DNA from: CAZTKP01 sp964614215
GTDB taxonomy: Bacteria > UBP6 > UBA1177
Length of the DNA: 46,381 nucleotides
NCBI GenBank assembly: GCA_964614215.1
Contig: CAZTKP010000003.1
Coordinates: forward strand, 1-46,381
Direction of reading: 5' to 3'
The notes below the pieces were generated by a model. It saw only the letters and a list, made by a program, of their open reading frames with translations, was not told the origin of the DNA and searched no databases. Shown here piece after piece: positions 24,964 to 32,090 of the stretch (positions within the stretch are counted from its first letter, which is position 1; the number at the start of each line of letters is the position of its first letter). The position numbers and the translations under genes were made by a program.

Positions 24964-25794
24964 ATGTCAGCTTTTATTTTAAGGGGAGTTCTGCTCCCCT
25001 TAATTTTTTTTATATCATTTAATATCTATGCCGAGAAATCGGCCGATGATCTTTACAGCGTATTTTACAGTGACGGAGAAAGCTATTCAAAGTGGCTGAA
25101 AAGTGACAGGAACAATACTTTCAAGGATATTTTTATAAGTCTTTATAATCTTCCTGAAAAGAACCGTAGAAAATACTCTCACAATGTTGATATAAAGGTG
25201 CTTGATAGTTTCTCGGATAAAAAGACCAACAACGCCTATACCTATCTGGAATTCTCAGATAGAACTTCGGTGAACTTTGTCATCTGGGGAATAAAGAGCG
25301 GAAGTATAAAGATAAACGGTGCCGAAAGAGGAGATATAAAAATTAACAAGGATACAGGTTTTGCTCTTCTGAAGGGAACTTTTGAAAAGGGAGTCTATTT
25401 TATCTCTTTTATGATAGAGGAGAGGTTTAAAGGAGTTCCGGTAATAATTCTTTCGGATAAAAAGGTAAGAACATCTGAAAGAGGTTTTAACAGAAATGCC
25501 GCCAGCAGCGTGCGAATTTACACAATAAAGGCAAGGTATCCGGAAATAGAGTTTTCGGCTCTCTATAGCGGATTCTGTTTCCCATACGGCAAAGAAACCG
25601 ACAGGGCTATGTTTTATTCCTTGTCTCTGAAAAAGGATTTTCCTGAAAAGAGTGGTCCTTTGCTTTATGATCTGCTTCAGTTAACTTTAAATGACAAAAG
25701 TTTTTCAAAACTTAAAAAGATAGGTTTCAGTGAAAAAGAGCTGAAATGGTGGAAAGAACAACTTTTTAAAAAAGAGGTTTGCAGTTATGAATGA
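24964..25794 (+). CDS. Exported protein of unknown function; signal peptide encoded by a terminator hairpin
   Basis: 276 residues. The N-terminus is a Sec signal of about 23 residues (SAFILRGVLLPLIFFISFNIYA, shown from residue 2 here as its core ILRGVLLPLIFF) with cleavage after IYA. The mature part is mixed alpha/beta. It has a strand-rich middle (TYLEFSDRTSVNFVIWGI, FALLKGTFEKGVYFISFMI) and a helical C-terminus ending KWWKEQLFKKEVC. The family is not recognised. The start is 16 bases after the stop of the giant coiled-coil gene with only a weak purine-rich site upstream. Codons 6-13 plus the following Phe codons coincide with the hairpin and T-tract of an intrinsic terminator. It overlaps the next gene by 8 bases. 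Co-occurrence suggests it acts with the coiled-coil protein in the envelope, but that is inference. Confidence 0.78.
   Translation: MSAFILRGVLLPLIFFISFNIYAEKSADDLYSVFYSDGESYSKWLKSDRNNTFKDIFISLYNLPEKNRRKYSHNVDIKVLDSFSDKKTNNAYTYLEFSDRTSVNFVIWGIKSGSIKINGAERGDIKINKDTGFALLKGTFEKGVYFISFMIEERFKGVPVIILSDKKVRTSERGFNRNAASSVRIYTIKARYPEIEFSALYSGFCFPYGKETDRAMFYSLSLKKDFPEKSGPLLYDLLQLTLNDKSFSKLKKIGFSEKELKWWKEQLFKKEVCSYE
24979..25011 (+). terminator. Intrinsic terminator overlapping a signal-peptide coding region
   Basis: Perfect 10-bp stem TTAAGGGGAG (24979-24988) / CTCCCCTTAA (24994-25003), loop TTCTG, followed at once by eight Ts (25004-25011). This is a textbook Rho-independent terminator 32 bases downstream of the giant coiled-coil stop codon. 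It lies entirely inside the first 17 codons of the next gene, so it can only partly terminate or must be controlled if that gene is expressed from the same transcript. Confidence 0.85.
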
Positions 25795-26431
25795 CAGAAA
25801 AGTTATGGCTCTGATGGTTTCTTTGATTGCAGGTGTCTTTATTTTAGGGATATTCTACAACAACTATCAGAACGAGAAACTTGAAAAAAAGATCGAAACG
25901 ATCGCAAAAGATATTGAATTGATAAAAGTTGATATTGAAACCTTGAGAAAAGACACCGTAAAAGTTGAAAATACTACAGGGAATAATGCCGGATTTAATA
26001 ATTTTTTAAGTATGCAGAAAAAATTGTCTGACATGAAAGAACAGATAAATGAACTTAAAAAAAGTAAAGCTAAAAAGACACTGGGTGACTATAAAGCAAA
26101 AGAAGAAAGGCTGCTGAGAGAACATGCAAATAATGTGAATAATGCATGGAGTGTGCATCTTGATCAGAAATTGGCCGCTTCGGGATTCAGTGTTGAAGAT
26201 CGAGAGGTCATTGTAGCAGATTATCGAAGAATGCTCAGCGCAATAAATGATGAGCAGTATAAATGGTATAACGGAGAGATGACTCCTGAAGAACTTTCTG
26301 AAGCGACCCGTGTTCTTGGAAGGGATTTGTATGAATCGATGGTGGAAACTGTCGGTGATAAAAAAGCATCTGTCGCCCTGGGGATTATTTTTCCGGATCC
26401 CGTTATGAGAAAATCTTTATTTGAGGAGTAA
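25787..26431 (+). CDS. Membrane-anchored coiled-coil protein of unknown function
   Basis: 214 residues. One N-terminal transmembrane helix (about 7-25, VMALMVSLIAGVFILGIFY), then two predicted coiled-coil segments (about 29-60 with EKLEKKIETIAKDIELIKVD, and about 85-105 with MQKKLSDMKEQINELKK), and a helical C-terminal domain of about 100 residues containing GFSVEDREVIVADYRRML and MTPEELSEATRVLGRDLYESM. No enzymatic motif and no recognised family. Its ATG lies 8 bases inside the end of the preceding exported-protein gene, so the two are translationally coupled. It closes the plus-strand cluster. A weak hairpin TGATCAG-TTGTC-CTGATCA follows at 26436-26454, inside the convergent gene. Confidence 0.78.
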   Translation: MNDRKVMALMVSLIAGVFILGIFYNNYQNEKLEKKIETIAKDIELIKVDIETLRKDTVKVENTTGNNAGFNNFLSMQKKLSDMKEQINELKKSKAKKTLGDYKAKEERLLREHANNVNNAWSVHLDQKLAASGFSVEDREVIVADYRRMLSAINDEQYKWYNGEMTPEELSEATRVLGRDLYESMVETVGDKKASVALGIIFPDPVMRKSLFEE

Positions 26432-26435
26432 GGCC

Positions 26436-26464
26436 TGATCAGTTGTCCTGATCATCCTGTTTTT
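26436..26464 (+). terminator. Weak putative terminator in the convergent gap
   Basis: 7-bp perfect stem TGATCAG / CTGATCA (26436-26442 and 26448-26454) with loop TTGTC, then TCCTG and five Ts (26460-26464). The T-tract is not directly adjacent to the stem, so function is doubtful. It also codes for the last residues of the minus-strand MCP-like gene. Confidence 0.3.
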
Positions 26465-27080
26465 CGAAAATGGTTTCTCTGAAAGTTTCCATTGATTGTT
26501 GTGTGATCTGAAGTTTGTCAATAATATTCTTAACATGTCCGAGAAGTTCACGGCTGTTTTTCACAAGTTCCTTGATATTTGCCGCTACAACTGCGAAACC
26601 TTTTCCCGATTCACCGGCTCTGGCTGCTTCAATAGAGGCGTTAATGGCAAGAATATCAATGTTCTTTGTGATCAGTCCGAAGTCGTTGATAGCCCTTGAA
26701 ATGTCTTTGATGTTGGTTCCGAACTTATTTTCAATATCAAGGTATTTTGAGTTTATCATTGAAGATACAAAATCATAGATGAACATGAGGTGATCGGAGT
26801 TGATAACTGTCTGGGACGGTCTGGCGGAACTGACAAAGTGGTTGTAAAGTTCGGTTCCGGGATAAAGTACCGCAATTACATCGACATTTGCAGTTCTGAG
26901 AACTTCGTTCAGGTTTGTTGTTACCGGGATCTGTTTTTCAACGGCAAATTTCATTCCTTCGCTGGTACTGTTCTCATCCGCAACAAGAGATATCTCATAT
27001 TCGGGGATCTGATGAATAAATTTCACGATCTTGAGATGCTCGTTTCCGACACCTGCAAATGCTATTCTCTGTTTTATCAT
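26439..27080 (-). CDS. Soluble Rossmann-like domain fused to a minimal chemoreceptor (MCP) signalling tip
   Basis: 213 residues from the ATG at 27080, which has a strong GGAGG 5 bases upstream. The longer frame starting at a TTG (27092) would place that Shine-Dalgarno inside the protein. Residues about 3-100 look like a Rossmann nucleotide-binding or CoA-binding fold: IAFAGVGNEHLKIVKFI with a glycine loop, YEISLVADEN, QIPVTTNLNEVL and VDVIAVLYPG. Residues about 115-200 contain the hairpin tip of methyl-accepting proteins: IDILAINASIEAARAGE, then SGKGFAVVAANIKELVKNS. There is no transmembrane segment, no HAMP, and only about 90 residues of signalling helix, far shorter than a full MCP. It should sense a cytoplasmic metabolite or redox state, or act as an adaptor to CheA/CheW. 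No che genes lie nearby. Promoter at 27103-27130. Confidence 0.85.
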   Translation of the reverse strand: MIKQRIAFAGVGNEHLKIVKFIHQIPEYEISLVADENSTSEGMKFAVEKQIPVTTNLNEVLRTANVDVIAVLYPGTELYNHFVSSARPSQTVINSDHLMFIYDFVSSMINSKYLDIENKFGTNIKDISRAINDFGLITKNIDILAINASIEAARAGESGKGFAVVAANIKELVKNSRELLGHVKNIIDKLQITQQSMETFRETIFEKQDDQDN

Positions 27081-27102
27081 TTTAACCTCCAAAAACTGCA
27101 GA

Positions 27103-27130
27103 ATAGTACCATAATTTCAAGGAAGTTCAA
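27103..27130 (-). promoter_or_regulatory. Putative sigma70-type promoter for the Rossmann-MCP gene
   Basis: Minus-strand TTGAAC (27130-27125), 16-bp spacer, TACTAT (27108-27103). It lies 21 bases from the divergent plus-strand promoter at 27152-27179. Confidence 0.45.
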
Positions 27131-27151
27131 CTTTTATGGGTTTCTTTTTTC

Positions 27152-27179
27152 TTGATAATAATAGCTAATCTGGTATTTT
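27152..27179 (+). promoter_or_regulatory. Putative promoter for the transporter-pheST-map-nth operon
   Basis: TTGATA (27152-27157), 16-bp spacer, TATTTT (27174-27179), immediately upstream of the Shine-Dalgarno of the small transporter gene (27188-27193). Its TTG is again the first codon of the over-long reading frame. Confidence 0.4.
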
Positions 27180-27199
27180 CCAGACTTGGAGGAATGTAC

Positions 27200-27547
27200 A
27201 TGAAGATACTTCTTATTCTCACAACTGTTTTTCTAGGAGTCTTCGGCCAGATACTGTACAAAAAAACCATGTCCGGAACAGGTTCTCTATCCGTGATGGA
27301 CGCATTTTTTGTCTATATCAGGTCAGGATATTTCTGGATCGGAACAATTTTTTACGGACTATCGCTTCTTCTTTGGATGAAGGTTCTGTCTGATACAGAT
27401 CTTTCATACGCAAGACCTTTTGCCGCGACAGGATATATTCTCACAGCATTTTTTGCTATGGTCCTGCTTGGTGAAACGGTTCCTCTGATGAGGTGGCTGG
27501 GAATATTTTTAATTGCCGCAGGTGTTGTACTTGTCGCTCAGACCTAA
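27200..27547 (+). CDS. Small four-helix EamA/SMR-like transporter
   Basis: 115 residues from ATG 27200, with GGAGG 7 bases upstream. Two closer or earlier in-frame starts (27194 and TTG 27152) were rejected: the first abuts the Shine-Dalgarno and the second is a -35 hexamer. Four hydrophobic helices: LLILTTVFLGVFGQILY; YFWIGTIFYGLSLLLWM; YARPFAATGYILTAFFAMVLLGE; and MRWLGIFLIAAGVVLVAQ. The third and fourth helices with Ala/Gly-rich FAATGYILTA and LGE-x-RWLGI are typical of the small DMT superfamily (SMR, ArnE/F-like flippase subunits). It lacks the conserved EmrE Glu14, so a cation-antiporter role is doubtful. A half-size EamA or ArnE-like lipid-linked flippase is as likely. It lies 20 bases upstream of pheS in the same orientation. 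Confidence 0.82.
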   Translation: MKILLILTTVFLGVFGQILYKKTMSGTGSLSVMDAFFVYIRSGYFWIGTIFYGLSLLLWMKVLSDTDLSYARPFAATGYILTAFFAMVLLGETVPLMRWLGIFLIAAGVVLVAQT

Positions 27548-27567
27548 CTGTTAACGGGAGTAAACGG

Positions 27568-28584
27568 ATGAAGGAAAAACTGGAACTCATAAAAAAGGAA
27601 TTTACAGACATCCTTGATACTGTCAGTCACAAGGAAAACCTTGAGGAACTGAGGGTATCCTTTCTCGGTAAAAAGGGGAAAATAACTCAGATCATGAAAG
27701 GTATGAGAGATCTTGAACCTGACATGAGAAAGGAAGTCGGGCAGGTTATAAATGTTGTCAAGGATGAGCTTAACAGATATATAGCTGAGAAATCTCAGGA
27801 ACTTGAGTTTAAAGCAATAGAGGAGAAGATCTCCGGCGAATGGTCCGATATCACCTGGCCTGTAGAACCGGCGGAAGGAACAGTTCATCCAGTCTCGATC
27901 CTCAGAATGGAACTTGAAAAGCTGTTTATTTCAATGGGTTTTGAGATCCTTGACGGTCCTGAGATGGAGGATGAATATCATAATTTCACAGCTCTGAATA
28001 TTCCTGAGGACCATCCTGCAAGAGACACGCAGGATACATTCTGGCTTAAAAACGGAAAGCTTCTGAGAACTCATACTTCTCCTGTCCAGATAAGAGGACT
28101 TGAATCAAGGAAGCCTCCTTTTAAATTCGTTGCTCCGGGAAAAACTTTCAGGAATGAGGCACTTGATGCAAGCCATGAACATACTTTTCATCAGATCGAG
28201 GGAATGGTCGTAGATAGAGGCATCTCTGTTGCAAACCTTATTTTTACTCTGAAAAGTATTGTCTCAAGCATTTTCGGTAAGGAAGTTGAGATCAGGCTGA
28301 GGCCTTCATTTTTTCCATTTGTTGAGCCGGGATTTGAGCTTGATTTCAGGTGTCAGATCTGCGGCGGAAAGGGCTGTAGTGTGTGCAAGAGAACCGGGTG
28401 GGTGGAATATCTTGGATGCGGAATGATACATCCGAACGTTCTTCGTGAAGGCGGAATAGATCCTGAGGAATTCCAAGGGTTTGCCTTCGGCGGAGGAATT
28501 GAGAGACTCGTGATGATGAAATACGGAATAGATGATATCAGACATTTCCATGGCGGAGATATCAGATTTCTCAAACAGTTTTAA
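27568..28584 (+). CDS. pheS: Phenylalanyl-tRNA synthetase alpha subunit
   Basis: 338 residues from ATG 27568, preceded by GGGAG 7 bases upstream. The longer frame from 27493 overlaps the transporter gene and lacks homology to PheS in its first 25 residues. N-terminal coiled-coil arm (about 1-85). Catalytic core motif 2: DTQDTFWLKNGKLLRTHTS; FKFVAPGKTFRNEALDASHEHTF; and motif 3 FGGGIERLVMMKYGI. A four-Cys knuckle CQICGGKGCSVCKRTGW precedes VEYLGCGMIHPNVL, as in many bacterial PheS. It forms an (alpha-beta)2 enzyme with PheT, encoded 12 bases downstream. The bases TTAACGGGAGTAAA upstream are repeated exactly before pheT. Confidence 0.97.
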   Translation: MKEKLELIKKEFTDILDTVSHKENLEELRVSFLGKKGKITQIMKGMRDLEPDMRKEVGQVINVVKDELNRYIAEKSQELEFKAIEEKISGEWSDITWPVEPAEGTVHPVSILRMELEKLFISMGFEILDGPEMEDEYHNFTALNIPEDHPARDTQDTFWLKNGKLLRTHTSPVQIRGLESRKPPFKFVAPGKTFRNEALDASHEHTFHQIEGMVVDRGISVANLIFTLKSIVSSIFGKEVEIRLRPSFFPFVEPGFELDFRCQICGGKGCSVCKRTGWVEYLGCGMIHPNVLREGGIDPEEFQGFAFGGGIERLVMMKYGIDDIRHFHGGDIRFLKQF

Positions 28585-28596
28585 CGGGAGTAAATA

Positions 28597-30984
28597 ATGA
28601 AGATATCACTTGACTGGTTAAATGACTACGTTGACATAAAAGATATTAAAGCGGAAGATCTTGCTGACAGATTGACTATGAAATCTGCCGAAGTTGAGGA
28701 AGCTCACTGGGTTGGAGCACATTTTGAGCAGGTTGTGACCGCAAGGGTTGATAAGGTGGTTCCTCATCCTGATTCCGATAAACTGAAGCTCGCGACTGTT
28801 TTTGATGGAAAGAACACTCAGACAGTTGTATGCGGAGCTCCCAATGTTGCAGAGGGACAGATGGTTCTTTTTGCCCCGCTTGGAACAGTTCTCCCCGGAG
28901 ATTTTGAGATCAAGGCTGCAAAGATAAGAGGTGTCGAGAGCTGCGGAATGATCTGCGCTGAAGATGAACTTGGACTGGGTGATGATCATGACGGCATTAT
29001 GGTGCTTGATGATTCAGTCGAGCCGGGGAAGAAAGCTCTTGAGCTTTTCGGTGGCAAAGATTTTGTAATCGAGATAGAGAATAAGACTATCAATCACAGA
29101 CCTGACCTATGGGGTCATTTCGGTCTTGCAAGAGAAGTAAGGACTATTTTTGAAAAACCGTGGAAGAAAGAGCTTAAATATACGGGAATTGAGGTTGATA
29201 AGGAAAATGAAAAGTTCGAGATAGAGATCGCGACCGACAAATGTCTTCACTATCTCGGTCTTAAGATGGAAAATATTAAGGTAGGACCGTCTCCAAAATG
29301 GCTGAGTACGAGACTTAACAACATCGGCATCAGATCGATCAGCAATATAGTCGATGCGGCAAACTACGTTATGCTGGAAACCGGTCATCCCATGCATACT
29401 TTTGACAGAAGAGATGTTGCAGGGAATAGGATCGTTATAAGAAATGCCGGTGAGAACGAAAAGTTCGTGACTCTTGATGAGCAGGAGAGAATTCTTAAAA
29501 GTGACGACGCTGTAATAGCTGATGAGAGCAGGATTCTTGCGATTGCGGGAGTTATGGGCGGACTTAACAGTGAAGTTAAGGATGATACGACGGAGATATT
29601 TATTGAATCTGCACTTTTTGCACCTGCAAGTGTTCGTAGAACGGCAAACAGGCTTGACCTTAGAACTGATTCTTCAAGCAGATTTGAAAAAGCTCTCTGG
29701 GTCGAGAACTGTTATCTTGCGATGCAGCGTTTTGTAGAATTAGTTAAGGAGATTATCCCTGAAGCGGTCGTGACTTCTCAGCTTGCAGTTGCCGATAATA
29801 GCGAAAATTACGGTTTTAAAGGTAAAATCGAGATCTCAACTGACAGGATCCGTTCGATCCTGGGAATTCCCGAAGCCAGTCTGAGTGACGACAGGATAGT
29901 TTCCATTCTAGAGTTTCTTGATTTTGAAACAGCTAATGAAAACGGTAAGTTATCCGTCGAAGTGCCCATACATAGAAGAAGCAAGGATGTCTCGATAGCT
30001 GAAGATATAGCTGAAGAGATAGGTCGTATTTTCGGATATAACAACATTGAGCCTGTAACTCCACTTTTCGGTATGGAAAGAGCTCCTGTAAATGTAAATC
30101 TTGAAAAGACTAACATGCTTAGAAGGATGCTTGCGGAGACATTTGATGCTCACGAGGTGATGAACTACTGTTTCACAGCTACGGAAGATCTGGCAAAGAT
30201 TCCTTTTGAAAAAGAAATGCTCGTTGAGACCGTTGATGAGAGAGAAGCTCCTTACTTAAGATATACGATGGCGAACGCACTTCTTAAAGATGTACATGAG
30301 AACCTTAAGAATTACAGAGATTTCACTCTTTTTGAGTTTGGAAAGGTGTTTTTCGCAGAAAGTGAAAGGGCGCGTGTGGCTGTTGTTTCCACAGGGTCGG
30401 GATCTGACATTCTCAGGATGAAAAAGATAGTGGAAACTATTGCAAAAGAACTGAGGATCCCTGATCTTAGATACGAAAGACCGGAAGATGACTTTCTTTT
30501 AGGAAAAACTATCCTTCATCCGGGAAGAAGTGCCAAATTTTCCTGTGTAAGGTCGCAGATAGGTATTTTCGGTGAATTTCATCCACAGCTTCTCAAAAAA
30601 TACGATATTGGTGTGCCCGTAAGTTATGTGGAGATAGACCTCGAAGAGCTTTTCGGTCTGCCTCAGAAAAATGTTAAGTTTACTCAGCTCTTTAAGTTCC
30701 CGTCGACAGATTTTGATGTGACGGTTATCGTTGCTGATAAGACAGAAGTGGCTGAATTAATTAAAATATTTAAGAAATCAGTTGATAAGAAACAGTTCGT
30801 TGACTGTAGGGTTGTCGGTCATTTTTCCGGAGCTCCTATCCCTGAAGGGTTTAAGAGTATCTCTTTCAGGATAACCATGAATGCCAAAGACAGAACACTC
30901 ACGGGAGATGAGATCAGGACAAACCATGAAAATGCTATCAACGCAGTCAGAAAAGCTGGTTTTAAGATCAGTGGTGATATGTAG
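28597..30984 (+). CDS. pheT: Phenylalanyl-tRNA synthetase beta subunit
   Basis: 795 residues, the normal PheT length. Domain order: N-terminal MKISLDWLNDYVDI; tRNA-binding OB fold (VVTARVDKVVPHPDSDKLKLATV, VVCGAPNVAEGQMVLFAPLG); B3/4 editing domain (IENKTINHRPDLWGHFGLAREV, NIVDAANYVMLETGHPMHTFD); B5 domain (about 400-475); synthetase-like core (MLRRMLAETFDAHEVMNYCF); and a C-terminal FDX-ACB anticodon domain (KFPSTDFDVTVIVADKTEV). It works with PheS. The start is preceded by CGGGAG within the 14-base leader shared with pheS, and map follows after 11 bases. Confidence 0.97.
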   Translation: MKISLDWLNDYVDIKDIKAEDLADRLTMKSAEVEEAHWVGAHFEQVVTARVDKVVPHPDSDKLKLATVFDGKNTQTVVCGAPNVAEGQMVLFAPLGTVLPGDFEIKAAKIRGVESCGMICAEDELGLGDDHDGIMVLDDSVEPGKKALELFGGKDFVIEIENKTINHRPDLWGHFGLAREVRTIFEKPWKKELKYTGIEVDKENEKFEIEIATDKCLHYLGLKMENIKVGPSPKWLSTRLNNIGIRSISNIVDAANYVMLETGHPMHTFDRRDVAGNRIVIRNAGENEKFVTLDEQERILKSDDAVIADESRILAIAGVMGGLNSEVKDDTTEIFIESALFAPASVRRTANRLDLRTDSSSRFEKALWVENCYLAMQRFVELVKEIIPEAVVTSQLAVADNSENYGFKGKIEISTDRIRSILGIPEASLSDDRIVSILEFLDFETANENGKLSVEVPIHRRSKDVSIAEDIAEEIGRIFGYNNIEPVTPLFGMERAPVNVNLEKTNMLRRMLAETFDAHEVMNYCFTATEDLAKIPFEKEMLVETVDEREAPYLRYTMANALLKDVHENLKNYRDFTLFEFGKVFFAESERARVAVVSTGSGSDILRMKKIVETIAKELRIPDLRYERPEDDFLLGKTILHPGRSAKFSCVRSQIGIFGEFHPQLLKKYDIGVPVSYVEIDLEELFGLPQKNVKFTQLFKFPSTDFDVTVIVADKTEVAELIKIFKKSVDKKQFVDCRVVGHFSGAPIPEGFKSISFRITMNAKDRTLTGDEIRTNHENAINAVRKAGFKISGDM

Positions 30985-30995
30985 AGAGGTGAAGT

Positions 30996-31751
30996 ATGTC
31001 AGGTATCATTATTAAAACTCCGGAGCAGATAGAAAAGATCCATGAGGCGGGAAAAATCCTCGCAGATCTTTACAAACAGCTTAAGGATTACATTAAGCCG
31101 GGAGTCTCAACTCATCAGATAGATGCTTTTGCAGACAGATTTATTAAAAAACGCGGTGCTTATCCGACTTTTAAGACAGTCGAAGGGTATTACCACGCAA
31201 CATGCATTGCGATAAACGAGGAAGTTGTTCACGGAATTCCGAGAAAGGATAAGATAGTTAAAAGAGGAGACATTGTCTCTGTTGACTGCGGAACGACTCT
31301 CGACGGTTATATCGGTGACAGCACATGCTCGTACATTATGCCGGGCACTGATGAAAAAGCTAAGAAACTCGTGAGAGTTACAAAAGAATGTCTCGATCTT
31401 GGAATTGCAGAATGTAAGGTGGGGAACAGGCTCGGAGATATCGGTGCGGTCATTCAGGAGCATGCCGAAAAGAACGGTTTTTCAGTAGTTACCGAGTATG
31501 TCGGACATGGAACGGGTGTTCATCTTCACGAAGATCCGCCGATCCCGCATTACGGAAAAAGAGGAACGGGTGTTGAGCTTAAAGAGGGAATGGTGCTTGC
31601 GATAGAGCCGATGATAAATGAAGGTGTTTACAAAACAAGAACTCTCAATGACGGATGGACAGTTGTCACCCTTGACGGAAAGCTGAGCTGTCAGTTTGAG
31701 CATACTGTTGCAATTACGGCTAAAGGCCCGAAAATACTTACACATCATTAG
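30996..31751 (+). CDS. map: Methionine aminopeptidase, type I
   Basis: 251 residues, a type I MetAP without an N-terminal extension. It removes the initiator Met from nascent proteins. Dinuclear-metal and substrate residues are all visible: His in YYHATCIAINEEVVHGIP, the Asp pair in SVDCGTTLDGYIGDS, His in VGHGTGVHLHEDPPIPHYG, Glu in LAIEPMINEG and Glu in CQFEHTVAIT. AGAGGTG lies 5 bases upstream of the ATG. It is co-directional with pheT (11 bases apart) and followed after 9 bases by a small unknown gene. Confidence 0.97.
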   Translation: MSGIIIKTPEQIEKIHEAGKILADLYKQLKDYIKPGVSTHQIDAFADRFIKKRGAYPTFKTVEGYYHATCIAINEEVVHGIPRKDKIVKRGDIVSVDCGTTLDGYIGDSTCSYIMPGTDEKAKKLVRVTKECLDLGIAECKVGNRLGDIGAVIQEHAEKNGFSVVTEYVGHGTGVHLHEDPPIPHYGKRGTGVELKEGMVLAIEPMINEGVYKTRTLNDGWTVVTLDGKLSCQFEHTVAITAKGPKILTHH

Positions 31752-31760
31752 GAGATAACC

Positions 31761-32090
31761 ATGGTAAAGAAGATCATCTATGTTTTTATAGTTCTTTTTC
31801 TTCTTGCAAATTTCTGCTGGGACGGAAAGCCTTTGTGGAAGTATCTTGTTCCTGTCGCAGAGGAAGTTACAGAAGAGGGTGGAGATAAACTTAAAGATGC
31901 AGGAAAAGTTCTGAAAAAAGGACTTGACGGCTCGAAAAAAGCTCTCGAGAAAGCCGGAAAAAGCATCAAAGACGGCGCAGATAAGGTTAAGGAATCCGTA
32001 AAGAACATTCCCGGTGACGGAATCACTGAAAAAGATAAGGAAGACCTCAAGGAACTCATTGAGAAAAAGGCTGAGAAAGAGAAAAAATGA
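31761..32090 (+). CDS. Small membrane-anchored, Lys/Glu-rich amphipathic-helix protein
   Basis: 109 residues, family not recognised. Residues about 3-19 (KKIIYVFIVLFLLANFC) form one membrane helix without a clear cleavage site. The remainder lacks aromatics and alternates Lys, Asp, Glu, Ala and Gly (DKLKDAGKVLKKGLDGSKKA, GADKVKESVKNI), like LEA or apolipoprotein-type amphipathic helices. The Shine-Dalgarno GGAG is 7 bases before the ATG. Its stop overlaps the nth start by 4 bases (ATGA), which supports it being translated. No function can be assigned. Confidence 0.72.
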   Translation: MVKKIIYVFIVLFLLANFCWDGKPLWKYLVPVAEEVTEEGGDKLKDAGKVLKKGLDGSKKALEKAGKSIKDGADKVKESVKNIPGDGITEKDKEDLKELIEKKAEKEKK

